Origin: an uncultured Eubacterium sp.
GTDB taxonomy: Bacteria; Bacillota; Clostridia; Lachnospirales; Lachnospiraceae
Assembly: GCA_910584595.1 (NCBI GenBank)
Contig: CAJUBQ010000079.1
Coordinates: 1-21,898, forward strand
Direction: 5' to 3'
DNA: 21,898 nucleotides
The position numbers and the translations under genes were made by a program. Positions 7,044-15,680 of this stretch are shown here, piece after piece. The number at the start of each line of letters is the position of its first letter. The stretch's first letter is position 1. A model generated the notes under the pieces. That model saw nothing but the letters and a program-made list of their open reading frames with translations, was not told the origin of the DNA and did not search any database.

Positions 7044-8495
7044 TCAAAATGTAAACTCTTTGTATCCCACATACTTACGAATCTTCTGATCCCAGATGAC
7101 CATTCGAACCGCCCCGCTGCCGGATACCTTTTCCTTCTCATTGATCAGGCAGCTGAACATATTTCCATCCTCATTTCTGACGCTTTGGATTCTCCATCTG
7201 TTTCCATCCATCACATCGTTCCATTCTGCCTGCGCATCGTGAAAAGACTGATATATGACACGACCGTTTTGAAGGATTGTCAGATTTCCCCCAGCCTGCG
7301 CTTCTGCAATCTGTTCCTCCCCGATTCTCATGCGTTCAAGCGCTGCCTTATCCTCTGCGGCCATCATATCAGCATTCACACTCCCCACAGATATGACAAC
7401 TGCATAATCATCTGTAATCAAATCTGCCAGTTTTGACAGTTCTTCCTCTGTACAGATCTTGTAATGATCAATACAACGTTTATAGTATATATAATCTTCT
7501 CTCCAGCTTTTATAACGCGGATCTTCCCTCTTATCTGTAAAATGATAATGATTTTTCAGGTACTGCCCCATAAATCTGGTAACTTTCATAGATCCGTCAT
7601 AATTTAGATGATTTCCCTCATCCAGTGTTTCCACCGACCAGTCAATATTTACCGCCTGCCTCAGCTCCTCATCTGCACAAAAGTCCAGATACCGGATGCC
7701 TGCCTCAGCTGCAAAATTCTGCATAGTCAGCGCACTTGCGCCATTCCATAAACAAGTCGGAAATTTTGCCAAAATCAATTCCGCATGATTCTCATCACAT
7801 AACTCTTTGATCTTCAAAAGATACTCTCTGCATGTCTCATTCCATTCTGCCGGACTGGCATTTATGTAATCATTCTCATTAAATACAGCGCTCGTAACAG
7901 CCATCCTCGGAATATATCCCTTCGTCTGTGAATGCACATCATTCAGAAACCACAAAAAATCACTCTCTTCCAGAGATTCCCATCTGTCATGATACCGTAT
8001 CACCGGAAATACATAACTCAGAAAATCTTCCTGATCCGGATTGTTATGCACAGCAGTTTTTATTGCTTCCAATTTTATCGAGGATAATTTCATCGGGTCT
8101 ATCGCTTCCCGGTTAAATGCTTCTGTCTGCGCTCCCGCATCCAGACACATAAATGCATCCAGCGCCACCACTTTTGGCCTCTGTCTTTGAAATACATCTT
8201 TCAGGTAATAATAGGACTGCCAGACCTTTTGGCAGGATGTCGCCAGTACATAACTGGCAATGCCCTGTGATTCAAAAATGTCTTCTGGTGATACACTGCA
8301 GAATACATGTGAAGAACCAGCAAATACAACATCCAATGAATCCGGTTCCAGTTCATAGATTCCCTCATAAGCCGCATGGTAATTTTCTATCGCTACATCC
8401 AGCATCCGCGCCGGTCTGACAAGTCTGCCAAACAGGCAGAGGAGACACAGAAAAACAAAGCAAAACCATATCATTTTTATTATCTTTCTCTTCAT
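7044..8495 (-). CDS. Membrane-anchored SGNH/AlgJ-DltD-like O-acylation protein
   Basis: This 483-residue protein has one N-terminal membrane anchor (about residues 5-24) and a large extracytoplasmic domain. VVFAGSSHVFCSVSPEDIF (57-74) resembles SGNH block I with the nucleophilic serine in GSSH. DEGNHLNYDG (292-301) resembles the block with the catalytic Asp and His. This pattern is shared by the AlgJ/AlgX and DltD partners of MBOAT acyltransferases, which pass an acyl group to a polysaccharide outside the membrane. It follows the MBOAT gene directly. I chose ATG at 8495 because GAGG, overlapping the MBOAT stop (TGAGG), lies 6 bases upstream. A TTG at 8507 would overlap the stop instead. The C-terminal 150 residues carry no motif I recognise and may bind glycan. 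Confidence 0.82.
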   Translation of the reverse strand: MKRKIIKMIWFCFVFLCLLCLFGRLVRPARMLDVAIENYHAAYEGIYELEPDSLDVVFAGSSHVFCSVSPEDIFESQGIASYVLATSCQKVWQSYYYLKDVFQRQRPKVVALDAFMCLDAGAQTEAFNREAIDPMKLSSIKLEAIKTAVHNNPDQEDFLSYVFPVIRYHDRWESLEESDFLWFLNDVHSQTKGYIPRMAVTSAVFNENDYINASPAEWNETCREYLLKIKELCDENHAELILAKFPTCLWNGASALTMQNFAAEAGIRYLDFCADEELRQAVNIDWSVETLDEGNHLNYDGSMKVTRFMGQYLKNHYHFTDKREDPRYKSWREDYIYYKRCIDHYKICTEEELSKLADLITDDYAVVISVGSVNADMMAAEDKAALERMRIGEEQIAEAQAGGNLTILQNGRVIYQSFHDAQAEWNDVMDGNRWRIQSVRNEDGNMFSCLINEKEKVSGSGAVRMVIWDQKIRKYVGYKEFTF

Positions 8496-8503
8496 GACTA
8501 ACC

Positions 8504-9973
8504 TCAAAACCGCATATATATAAAATCTGACGCATGATATCCCATTCCATACGTACCCAAAATAATGACCGAAAATACAGCCGTATAATAAATGATCCAG
8601 CGAACAGCCAAAGACTGTCCTGCAATTTTTTCTCTTATGGAAATTCCCCGCTCATGCATAATATCTGTGAAAAACAACACTGCTGTCCATGCAAGCAGTA
8701 CATGAAACATATTACCGGATAATCCATACCCATACAAAGAACCGTCCGTCAATGCCCACAAACTTGGATATCTGAATATGGACGCAACAATACCTATCGC
8801 TTCATGCACGCTTCCTGCCCGGAAAAAAATCCATGCAAAATTAACAGACAAAAACGTTGCCGCTGTCTGTACAGCCCTCATCACCGCGCTCCCGTCTTTG
8901 ATCCCCAGCATCGCGGCAGTTCTTTTTTTCAATGGACGCAACAGATATTCCGTAATCTGATAACATCCATGCAAAAGCCCCCAAACGATATAATGCCAGC
9001 CTGCTCCATGCCAAAGGCCGCTGATGCAGAATACCACAACAATATTTACATAACGGCGCAGCTTTCCTTTATACCCCCCCCCGATCGGAAAATACACATA
9101 CTCCATATACCAGGAACTCAAAGAGATGTGCCACCTCTTCCAAAAATCTTTGATCGATGACGCCAGATACGGCTGTCTGAAGTTCTGCATCAGGTCAATA
9201 TCAAATAATTTCGCTGTTCCGGCTGCAATATCCACACATCCGGAAAAATCCGCATAGATCTGTATACTATAAAATATACTGGCAATCAATAATTCTGTAC
9301 CGCCTGCAGTCCCGTAACTGCCATATACCGCGTCCACAAAAATTCCTGCGCGGTCAGCGATCACCATTTTTTTAATATATCCCCAGACCATATACTGTAC
9401 AGCGTACATCGTGCGGTCATAATCAGGCTTGTGCCGCTGCTGGAACTGGTCGGCCAGCTGGTTGTACCGGGCTATCGGCCCTTGCATAATATGCGGGAAA
9501 AAACAGGCAAACAGCAGAAATTTCAAATAATTTCGTTCAGGCTCATATTTTTTTCTGTAAACATCCGCCAGATAACCAAGCAGTGACAGCGTGTAAAACG
9601 AGATTCCCAGCGGTATAACAAGAGAAAACCGTTCGATCACACCGGTACGAAATCGGGAAAATATAACGCCTGCCGGCATAACTTCTTCTATAAATGTATG
9701 ATATTTCAAAGCTGCCAGCAGAAAAATATTTACTGCTGCGCCAAGCGCTGCCACACATTTCCTGAATCTTCCGTTTCCGCCTACATACAAAGCCGCCGCA
9801 AATACCGCTGCCGTACTGATCAGCAAAAAAATGGCTGCTCTTTTATCAAACATCAAATAAAACAAAAGGCTTGCCGCCAGCAGAACTACCCACTGCAGCT
9901 GATACGGCGCTATGTAATACAGGCAAAATGCAGACAATACAAACATTAAAAAAGCGATTGATAAAAAACTCAT
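8504..9973 (-). CDS. MBOAT-family membrane O-acyltransferase (AlgI/DltB-like)
   Basis: This 489-residue multi-membrane protein has the MBOAT signatures. They are a QGPIARYNQL stretch (164-173), YSIQIYADFSGCVDIAAG (235-252), FWKRWHISLSSWYMEYVYFPIGG (277-299), and ISGLWHGAGWHYIVWGLLHG (317-336). The catalytic histidine of the family is H322. AlgI and DltB relatives move an acyl group from a cytoplasmic donor across the membrane for delivery to an alginate, teichoic acid or other polymer. The ATG overlaps the stop of the upstream GT-C gene in ATGA, and GAGGG sits just before it. Together with the SGNH protein downstream it forms a two-gene glycan O-acylation unit. Acetyl is the usual acyl group, but the sequence does not prove it. 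Confidence 0.93.
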   Translation of the reverse strand: MSFLSIAFLMFVLSAFCLYYIAPYQLQWVVLLAASLLFYLMFDKRAAIFLLISTAAVFAAALYVGGNGRFRKCVAALGAAVNIFLLAALKYHTFIEEVMPAGVIFSRFRTGVIERFSLVIPLGISFYTLSLLGYLADVYRKKYEPERNYLKFLLFACFFPHIMQGPIARYNQLADQFQQRHKPDYDRTMYAVQYMVWGYIKKMVIADRAGIFVDAVYGSYGTAGGTELLIASIFYSIQIYADFSGCVDIAAGTAKLFDIDLMQNFRQPYLASSIKDFWKRWHISLSSWYMEYVYFPIGGGYKGKLRRYVNIVVVFCISGLWHGAGWHYIVWGLLHGCYQITEYLLRPLKKRTAAMLGIKDGSAVMRAVQTAATFLSVNFAWIFFRAGSVHEAIGIVASIFRYPSLWALTDGSLYGYGLSGNMFHVLLAWTAVLFFTDIMHERGISIREKIAGQSLAVRWIIYYTAVFSVIILGTYGMGYHASDFIYMRF

Positions 9974-11712
9974 ACTCCCTCTTTTCCATAACTTACTTTC
10001 GGTTTAAAAAACAAAATGCCGCTTCTGACCCGCATACACTGATATCCACTCCGATCCATATATTCCGACAGATAACCGCCAATATTATTTACATTCGGCG
10101 TTAAATCTCCGTTTTCTCCCCAGGTCGAAATATAATTATCTCTAAATCCCCCATATTCAGGGTCAAGGACCAGTATTTTTTCCGGTTCCAAATGGTTCTC
10201 ATAATATTGCTCCAGACGCGGATCCGAAAAATCCAGCCGCCATGTTGTATACACTCCGCAGCGTGCACTGGTGCATAGGTAAGCCCATGGAGCTATTCTG
10301 CCTATAAAAACAGATGTTTCCCGATCTGTATTTACAAATTCCCTGATATCGTCACACACATGGTTATACTGTTGCAAATGTTCTTTTGTCGTATACAAGC
10401 CCTTTGCCGGTCCCTGTGTAATCTTATATTTTAGCTCTGGCAATACGTCATCTCTGTATACGCTGAATATACGCAGAAACATTGTGACTCCCAATACACT
10501 GCCCAGGCAGATAAACTCCATCACTGTTTTCTGTTTCTGCATTTTTCCGCTGTGCGCAAACTCTGAAAGAGCTATAATAGCCCCAAACGATACGACCACA
10601 AAACCAATTCCTGCCGCATCAATCCCATTATTTGAAGCAATTACAAATGCCATTGACATTAAAATCCCCGTGATATAAAAATACAGAATACTCTTTCGGG
10701 CTATATCTGCATTCGCCCCTTCCCATGAGATGACCGGCAGTATCTGTATCCCTAGAAAAGAAAGCGCTATATAAGCCCCGCCAAGCATATTTGCAGAATG
10801 GTACAAATGAACCCCAAAACATGCCAGGGAAATAAGCGCCAGTAAATACCGTATCCACATATATTTCTTTGGATTCTGTTTCAAATAAATCTGCAAAGCG
10901 AACACAAGCCCTTGGACAACAGCCGTTTCCTTAAAAAAGCCAAACAGACAGATAAACCAGTAAACAATCTTATCTGTTACAGACGGCGCACCAAGACTGC
11001 CGGCATTCCTGATCATAATGAAAAATCCATCGAAACTAATGCTTTTCAAATAATACAAAACAAAAACGGTCCCGGCAAAAACACATCCCCCAATCGCAGC
11101 AAGTATCTTTTTTCTTCTATCCCTAAAATAAAACAGGAACAAAATCAATAAAAACAAAATAAAATACGGATTCACGATGATGGACATGCCAAGACACATA
11201 CCAGCTAAAAAAGAAAGAACCCGATCCTTCTTTCTAACCCCTTTCTGCAAATAGCATACATCATAAAACATACAGTCCGCCAAAACAAACAAAAACAAAC
11301 CCATATTGTAATAAGAACATCCGCATATATTTGCCCTTGAATAGATCATGAGACATATGCTGCAGGAAAGCGCTGTCCGCGTTAAAAACTGTCTGCTCAA
11401 AATCCGATATACGGATACTGCTGCAAAAAACGCAATGACAACGCAGGCATCCCTGAAAAAAATATATACGCCGTCTGTCGAGCCTTTGAACAGCATAAAA
11501 ATATAAAACAGCGGCAGCGTTACATAAGAAGATAACATGGCGCTGTTCCACTCATCCTTCAAAAAGACATCACCCTGATACAGCCGGTACATATTCGAAA
11601 CATACAGGCTCTCATCTGACCAGCAAAAACTGTATCTGTTGCGAATAAGCAGGATTACAAATATACCGGCTAAAATAAAAAAAGGATAATATTTCTTATT
11701 ACTGGCATCCAT
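9970..11712 (-). CDS. Polytopic membrane protein, probable GT-C glycosyltransferase
   Basis: This 580-residue protein has a first membrane helix (about 8-24) followed by an outside loop with FCWSDESLYV (29-38), acidic pair D33/E34. A second acidic pair, LKDEW, lies at 51-55. About ten further helices run to roughly residue 420. A soluble C-terminal domain of about 150 residues follows, expected outside the membrane. An acidic motif in the first outer loop plus this topology is the hallmark of GT-C enzymes such as ArnT, PMT and YfhO relatives, which use polyprenyl-phosphate sugars. GAGG within the previous stop (TGAGG) lies 10 bases upstream of the ATG. It likely uses the Und-P-sugar made by the GT2 of this cluster (inference). 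A polymerase or ligase role is possible. Confidence 0.65.
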   Translation of the reverse strand: MDASNKKYYPFFILAGIFVILLIRNRYSFCWSDESLYVSNMYRLYQGDVFLKDEWNSAMLSSYVTLPLFYIFMLFKGSTDGVYIFFRDACVVIAFFAAVSVYRILSRQFLTRTALSCSICLMIYSRANICGCSYYNMGLFLFVLADCMFYDVCYLQKGVRKKDRVLSFLAGMCLGMSIIVNPYFILFLLILFLFYFRDRRKKILAAIGGCVFAGTVFVLYYLKSISFDGFFIMIRNAGSLGAPSVTDKIVYWFICLFGFFKETAVVQGLVFALQIYLKQNPKKYMWIRYLLALISLACFGVHLYHSANMLGGAYIALSFLGIQILPVISWEGANADIARKSILYFYITGILMSMAFVIASNNGIDAAGIGFVVVSFGAIIALSEFAHSGKMQKQKTVMEFICLGSVLGVTMFLRIFSVYRDDVLPELKYKITQGPAKGLYTTKEHLQQYNHVCDDIREFVNTDRETSVFIGRIAPWAYLCTSARCGVYTTWRLDFSDPRLEQYYENHLEPEKILVLDPEYGGFRDNYISTWGENGDLTPNVNNIGGYLSEYMDRSGYQCMRVRSGILFFKPKVSYGKEGV

Positions 11713-11724
11713 TCCACTGCTTCC

Positions 11725-13323
11725 TCAATTCAGATATTGCATAATATTATAGTCGTACACATATACATTTAAATTTGTACCGTCTATTTTAAACATATCC
11801 TTATAATCACCCAGTTCTTTCATAATCTTTGTATTTTTCAACTGGCGGTTTTCATTATCATCCAGCATCAAAAATGTCTTTCCTTTATATGCTTCCTGAT
11901 CATACCACTTTTCACTGCTTAGCCAATAATGTGGCTGTATCCTTTTTTCATTTATAGTAACTGCATTTACCTGAACTTTAAAATCAGACAGCAGCGTATG
12001 ACAGCCCGCATACCAATATGTAGCATAACCATACCGCAGATCTTTACTTTCCAAAACATCAGTAACCATTTCCCTCCCCGCAAGCCGAGCCTGCCATCCT
12101 GTTCCCAATGTAGATAGGGATATGCTTTGCACAATGGTAAATACAGCCGCTGCAAAAACCGCAGCCACTCTTTTCAGATTATTTTTCTCAGTATAAAATT
12201 TGCTAATGTAATTGCCTGACCAAATGATAAATACAAAAACTGTGCTCAGCAAATACCGATCTGTAGTCTTTCCAAAAAAAAGAATTAAAATAAGCATAAC
12301 GGCATTATGCACTGCACCATATAGAATAAAAAACTGCATTTCCTGCGATTCTTCTTTATAATGCCTGATCTGCCAAAAAGGGATGATATAAAATATAAAC
12401 AGACAGGAAGCAATGGAAATAAGGTTTCTGATTCCATTAATATGAAAAACATCTTCTCCTGCTGAAAATCCAAAAACAGAAAAAGCGTTTATCACAGTCC
12501 TGACTAAATTTCCCCATACTTCATCTAATGACCCTGAAAATTTCAGACTGTTGTTTTCACTGTTTCCCATCCTATGCGACCGGCAAATAAAAAGGTACAT
12601 TACATAACCAGCTACCATAGGTATAACTACCAGAAGCAGATGGACGATCAATTTGCGAATTTCTGATTTGTACTTTTCATATCCCTTCTCTTTATTGCGG
12701 ATATAAAATCTCAATATGGCGGCCCCCATTAAAGGAATCGCTATTTCCGCAATTTGCCGTATTCCTCCCATAGACAGCAGGCAGATGAAAAGAAAAAATA
12801 AAACGATTGTTTTTTTTCGAGGGCAATCATTTTTAATAAGCGTAAAATACAATGCCGCGCCAAGCAGCATAAACATCATCTGACTGGTGTATGCTCCCTG
12901 ATAAAGGATCATATCTAATGCCCCAAACAGGTATATCAGGAACAATGGAACAGAAAAAAGCCATGAATCGTTTTTTAGTTCTTTTCTGCAAAAATACCAG
13001 ATACTCCAAATGGTCAGAAACAGGAGTATCACAGACTGCACTGCCCTTGAAAGCGACTGGTCAGATATCAGATAGGTCAGCGGGATAGCAATCAGGTTCT
13101 GTCCAAGCACCCACAAATCACCGTTCCCATAGCACCATCCATCGGGAAATAATGACCGCCCCCGCACCTGTTCTCTGGCCAGCAGAAATGAGACTGCCGT
13201 ATCGGAATGAATGATGCTTTGTCCATATGTTAATGCGGAATACGCGGCCATAGCAATACTTAGAAAACAGACTGCGGTCAGTATCTTTTTCCAGGTTATT
13301 CTGCCAATAAACCTTTGTATCAT
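11725..13323 (-). CDS. Polytopic membrane protein, possible GT-C glycosyltransferase or YfhO/GtrC-like protein
   Basis: This 532-residue protein has an N-terminal helix (about 14-32) and an outer loop with SIIHSDTAVSFLL (36-48), including HSD at 39-41, and SLFPDGWCYGNGDLW (57-71). About ten more helices follow to about residue 400, then a soluble tail of about 130 residues ending in VYVYDYNIMQYLN. The layout matches the next gene and GT-C enzymes in general, with an Asp in the first outer loop as candidate base. Sequence similarity to its neighbour looks low, so it is not a recent duplicate. Its ATG overlaps the stop of the fused glycosyltransferase in ATGA, with GGGGG 8 bases upstream. It is notably AT-rich (a 60-base line at 12181 has 15 G+C). 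Function beyond membrane glycan transfer or polymerisation is uncertain. Confidence 0.6.
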   Translation of the reverse strand: MIQRFIGRITWKKILTAVCFLSIAMAAYSALTYGQSIIHSDTAVSFLLAREQVRGRSLFPDGWCYGNGDLWVLGQNLIAIPLTYLISDQSLSRAVQSVILLFLTIWSIWYFCRKELKNDSWLFSVPLFLIYLFGALDMILYQGAYTSQMMFMLLGAALYFTLIKNDCPRKKTIVLFFLFICLLSMGGIRQIAEIAIPLMGAAILRFYIRNKEKGYEKYKSEIRKLIVHLLLVVIPMVAGYVMYLFICRSHRMGNSENNSLKFSGSLDEVWGNLVRTVINAFSVFGFSAGEDVFHINGIRNLISIASCLFIFYIIPFWQIRHYKEESQEMQFFILYGAVHNAVMLILILFFGKTTDRYLLSTVFVFIIWSGNYISKFYTEKNNLKRVAAVFAAAVFTIVQSISLSTLGTGWQARLAGREMVTDVLESKDLRYGYATYWYAGCHTLLSDFKVQVNAVTINEKRIQPHYWLSSEKWYDQEAYKGKTFLMLDDNENRQLKNTKIMKELGDYKDMFKIDGTNLNVYVYDYNIMQYLN

Positions 13324-15650
13324 GATCGATACCCCCTTTCACCAGCCTTTTTCTGATCAACATATGCTGTCAGCGCCGCATCATTATGAAAACCATATTT
13401 ACAAATTCCAATAAAATTATAACAAAACATTTTTAACACATATCCTGGTCCATTCATTTTCAAATATAATCTGGCGCTACGCGCTTTTCGCTTCCAGACG
13501 CTCTCAAAGACTTCAGGTTCGGTCACAATAACCGGATGTGATTCGGATGACTGCGGCATCTGGTTCACAAGTAACTCATAAAAAGGGGTTTTCTTTGCCG
13601 CTTTCCAAAATTCATCTGCAAACATATCATTCAAACGCTTCACCGGCATACAACCTCCCGCATAATGGATAATATACGGATCATAAAGTGCCCTAAAATA
13701 ACTGACCCTCGTCTTCATAGCTTCCTGCAGATACGGATTTGTAACCCATAAGACATTCCAACGATCAGGAAGCCAAAGCACCTTCTTCCGAAACAGTTTA
13801 TTCAGAACATCCTGATCCTCCCACATCCACTTCCGTTCAAGCGCCATATCTATCATATCTTTTACAGTATAATTTTTGCGAAGGGCTTCCAGGTTGATCA
13901 GCAATACGCCTGCGTTAAAATATTTTTCATCTGCTTTTAATCCGACGTCCGTTTGCAGGTGTTTCTGGACATTCTTCCGATACAATCGAATCAGCGCAAT
14001 ATGCGGATCCTCAACTGCAGCTGCTATATGATCTTTCATATCTGTGCTGAATAATTCCTCCAAATCTCTTGTAACAATCGTATCGCCGTCTAAATATATG
14101 ATCCTGTCATAATCTCTCATTACATCCGGTAAAAGCAGCCTTAAAAACGTTGCCCTCGACAACTGTGTATTGGTAAATTGAAATGCATATTGATCCAACA
14201 GATATCCTACCTCCAGAAATCGGATGGAAACATTGTCCATTCCATCTGTCATGGACAGCAGCAGCCTCCTGTTTTTAAAACAGATCCCGTCTGAAAGTAT
14301 GACAATGTCATAATTACAGCCTGTATTCGCATGTGCAAGCACAGACTGGACAGCCACACTTAAAACAGCTGTATACGGGTCATCTGCTGCAAACACAACT
14401 GCAATATTGTTTTCCTGGAAAAATGGCGCGGCTTCATGAAAGACCTCGTATTCTTTTTTATATAAGTCAGGCAGTTTTTGCTCTGTTGCAGGAACATGAA
14501 TCATCATATTTTCAATCTTAGATAAGATCGTATCCCAGTTATAATTCGCTTCTACATAAGAACGCGCTTTTTTGGCCAGTTGATCCCCAGTGAGCCTGTC
14601 TTTCCTGATCTCCATTAAAGCCTTTTCAAATCCGTTATAATCTTCAAAGGAAAATCCAGCCTTGCTCCTTTCACAATGCCCTTTTAATACCGGACACTGC
14701 GCAGATACAATAATTGGCCTTCCCGCTGCCATTGCTTCCAGCGCAACAATGGATAGGCTTTCAAAATGGGAAGCAATCACAAACGCTTCTGCGTGCTGCA
14801 TCAATGAAATTTTTTCATCTTCTTCTAAAAATCCCAGATACTTAATATCATCCTGCTTGGGAATATGCATTGCCTGGACTCCGATTAAAACCAGCTGCAG
14901 ATCATCTTTATGTTTCTTCTTATAATTCTGAAAATACCGGAACAGCACACCACAGCCTTTCCCCTCTGCAATCCGCCCTGCATACATAATATACCGCTGC
15001 GTAATCTTATACTTTTTCCGGCAGTCCGGCAGCTTTTCCAGATCTGGCAGATGAATTCCGATGCCGCACACCTCATATGGCAGGCCACTAAGTCCAAATA
15101 TACGTTCCGTCAGTTCCTTTTCTTCTATAGTATTAAAAATAAAGCCATTATGCTCCCGAAAAACTCTTCTATAGTGCGGCAGATAAATTGCGGGTTCATC
15201 ATGGGCAGTAGGCAGCAGCAATGCATTTGGGACTCCAAGCATACACATTGCAGTCGTATAGTATAAATATGTCATAAATATTACTGCCCTGTATCTGCTG
15301 TAATTGCCATGAATATACTCAAACAGTTCCGGGCAGTATGGACCCTGTCCCTGAATCCAGGCAATTTCCTCCTCATATGTATGTTTATTCTCCAGCAAGG
15401 AATCAAGCTGTCTGCATACATCCCAGTTTCTTGTATGCCGCACCTGAAATCTTCGGATATAAACGCCATGTATCCATTCACAGCCAGGTTTGTAATGATT
15501 TGCCCATGTAGTATCATCTATCGCACATGTCGTCAGCACTTCCACTTCATACCTGTCTTTTAGATGCTCTGCCAGTATTCTGCAGTGCTGTTCTGAGCCC
15601 CCGGTTATTTCAGTCCCGTATCTATGATTTACAAACGCAATCTTATCCAT
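13320..15650 (-). CDS. Two-domain glycosyltransferase: GT4 fused to GT8
   Basis: This 776-residue protein has two catalytic units. Residues 1-385 form a GT4/GT-B domain. GGSEQH (17-22) is the donor-side glycine loop, AGRIAEGKG (224-232) supplies the phosphate-binding R226 and K231, and FESLSIVALEAMAAG (296-310) carries the E-x7-E pair. Residues about 415-695 form a GT8/GT-A domain. AADDPYTA begins it, YLDGDTIV (519-526) is the metal-binding DxD, YFNAGVLLINL (577-587) and EDQD (611-614) follow, and IIHYAGG (660-666) holds the terminal histidine. A tail to 776 contains a hydrophobic stretch near 737-750 that may touch the membrane. The ATG at 15650 has AAGGA 8 bases upstream. An ATG at 15668 lacks a site. 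One protein could add two successive sugars to the growing chain (inference). Confidence 0.88.
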   Translation of the reverse strand: MDKIAFVNHRYGTEITGGSEQHCRILAEHLKDRYEVEVLTTCAIDDTTWANHYKPGCEWIHGVYIRRFQVRHTRNWDVCRQLDSLLENKHTYEEEIAWIQGQGPYCPELFEYIHGNYSRYRAVIFMTYLYYTTAMCMLGVPNALLLPTAHDEPAIYLPHYRRVFREHNGFIFNTIEEKELTERIFGLSGLPYEVCGIGIHLPDLEKLPDCRKKYKITQRYIMYAGRIAEGKGCGVLFRYFQNYKKKHKDDLQLVLIGVQAMHIPKQDDIKYLGFLEEDEKISLMQHAEAFVIASHFESLSIVALEAMAAGRPIIVSAQCPVLKGHCERSKAGFSFEDYNGFEKALMEIRKDRLTGDQLAKKARSYVEANYNWDTILSKIENMMIHVPATEQKLPDLYKKEYEVFHEAAPFFQENNIAVVFAADDPYTAVLSVAVQSVLAHANTGCNYDIVILSDGICFKNRRLLLSMTDGMDNVSIRFLEVGYLLDQYAFQFTNTQLSRATFLRLLLPDVMRDYDRIIYLDGDTIVTRDLEELFSTDMKDHIAAAVEDPHIALIRLYRKNVQKHLQTDVGLKADEKYFNAGVLLINLEALRKNYTVKDMIDMALERKWMWEDQDVLNKLFRKKVLWLPDRWNVLWVTNPYLQEAMKTRVSYFRALYDPYIIHYAGGCMPVKRLNDMFADEFWKAAKKTPFYELLVNQMPQSSESHPVIVTEPEVFESVWKRKARSARLYLKMNGPGYVLKMFCYNFIGICKYGFHNDAALTAYVDQKKAGERGYRS

Positions 15651-15680
15651 GATCCAATTCCTTTCCATACGGACATACCG

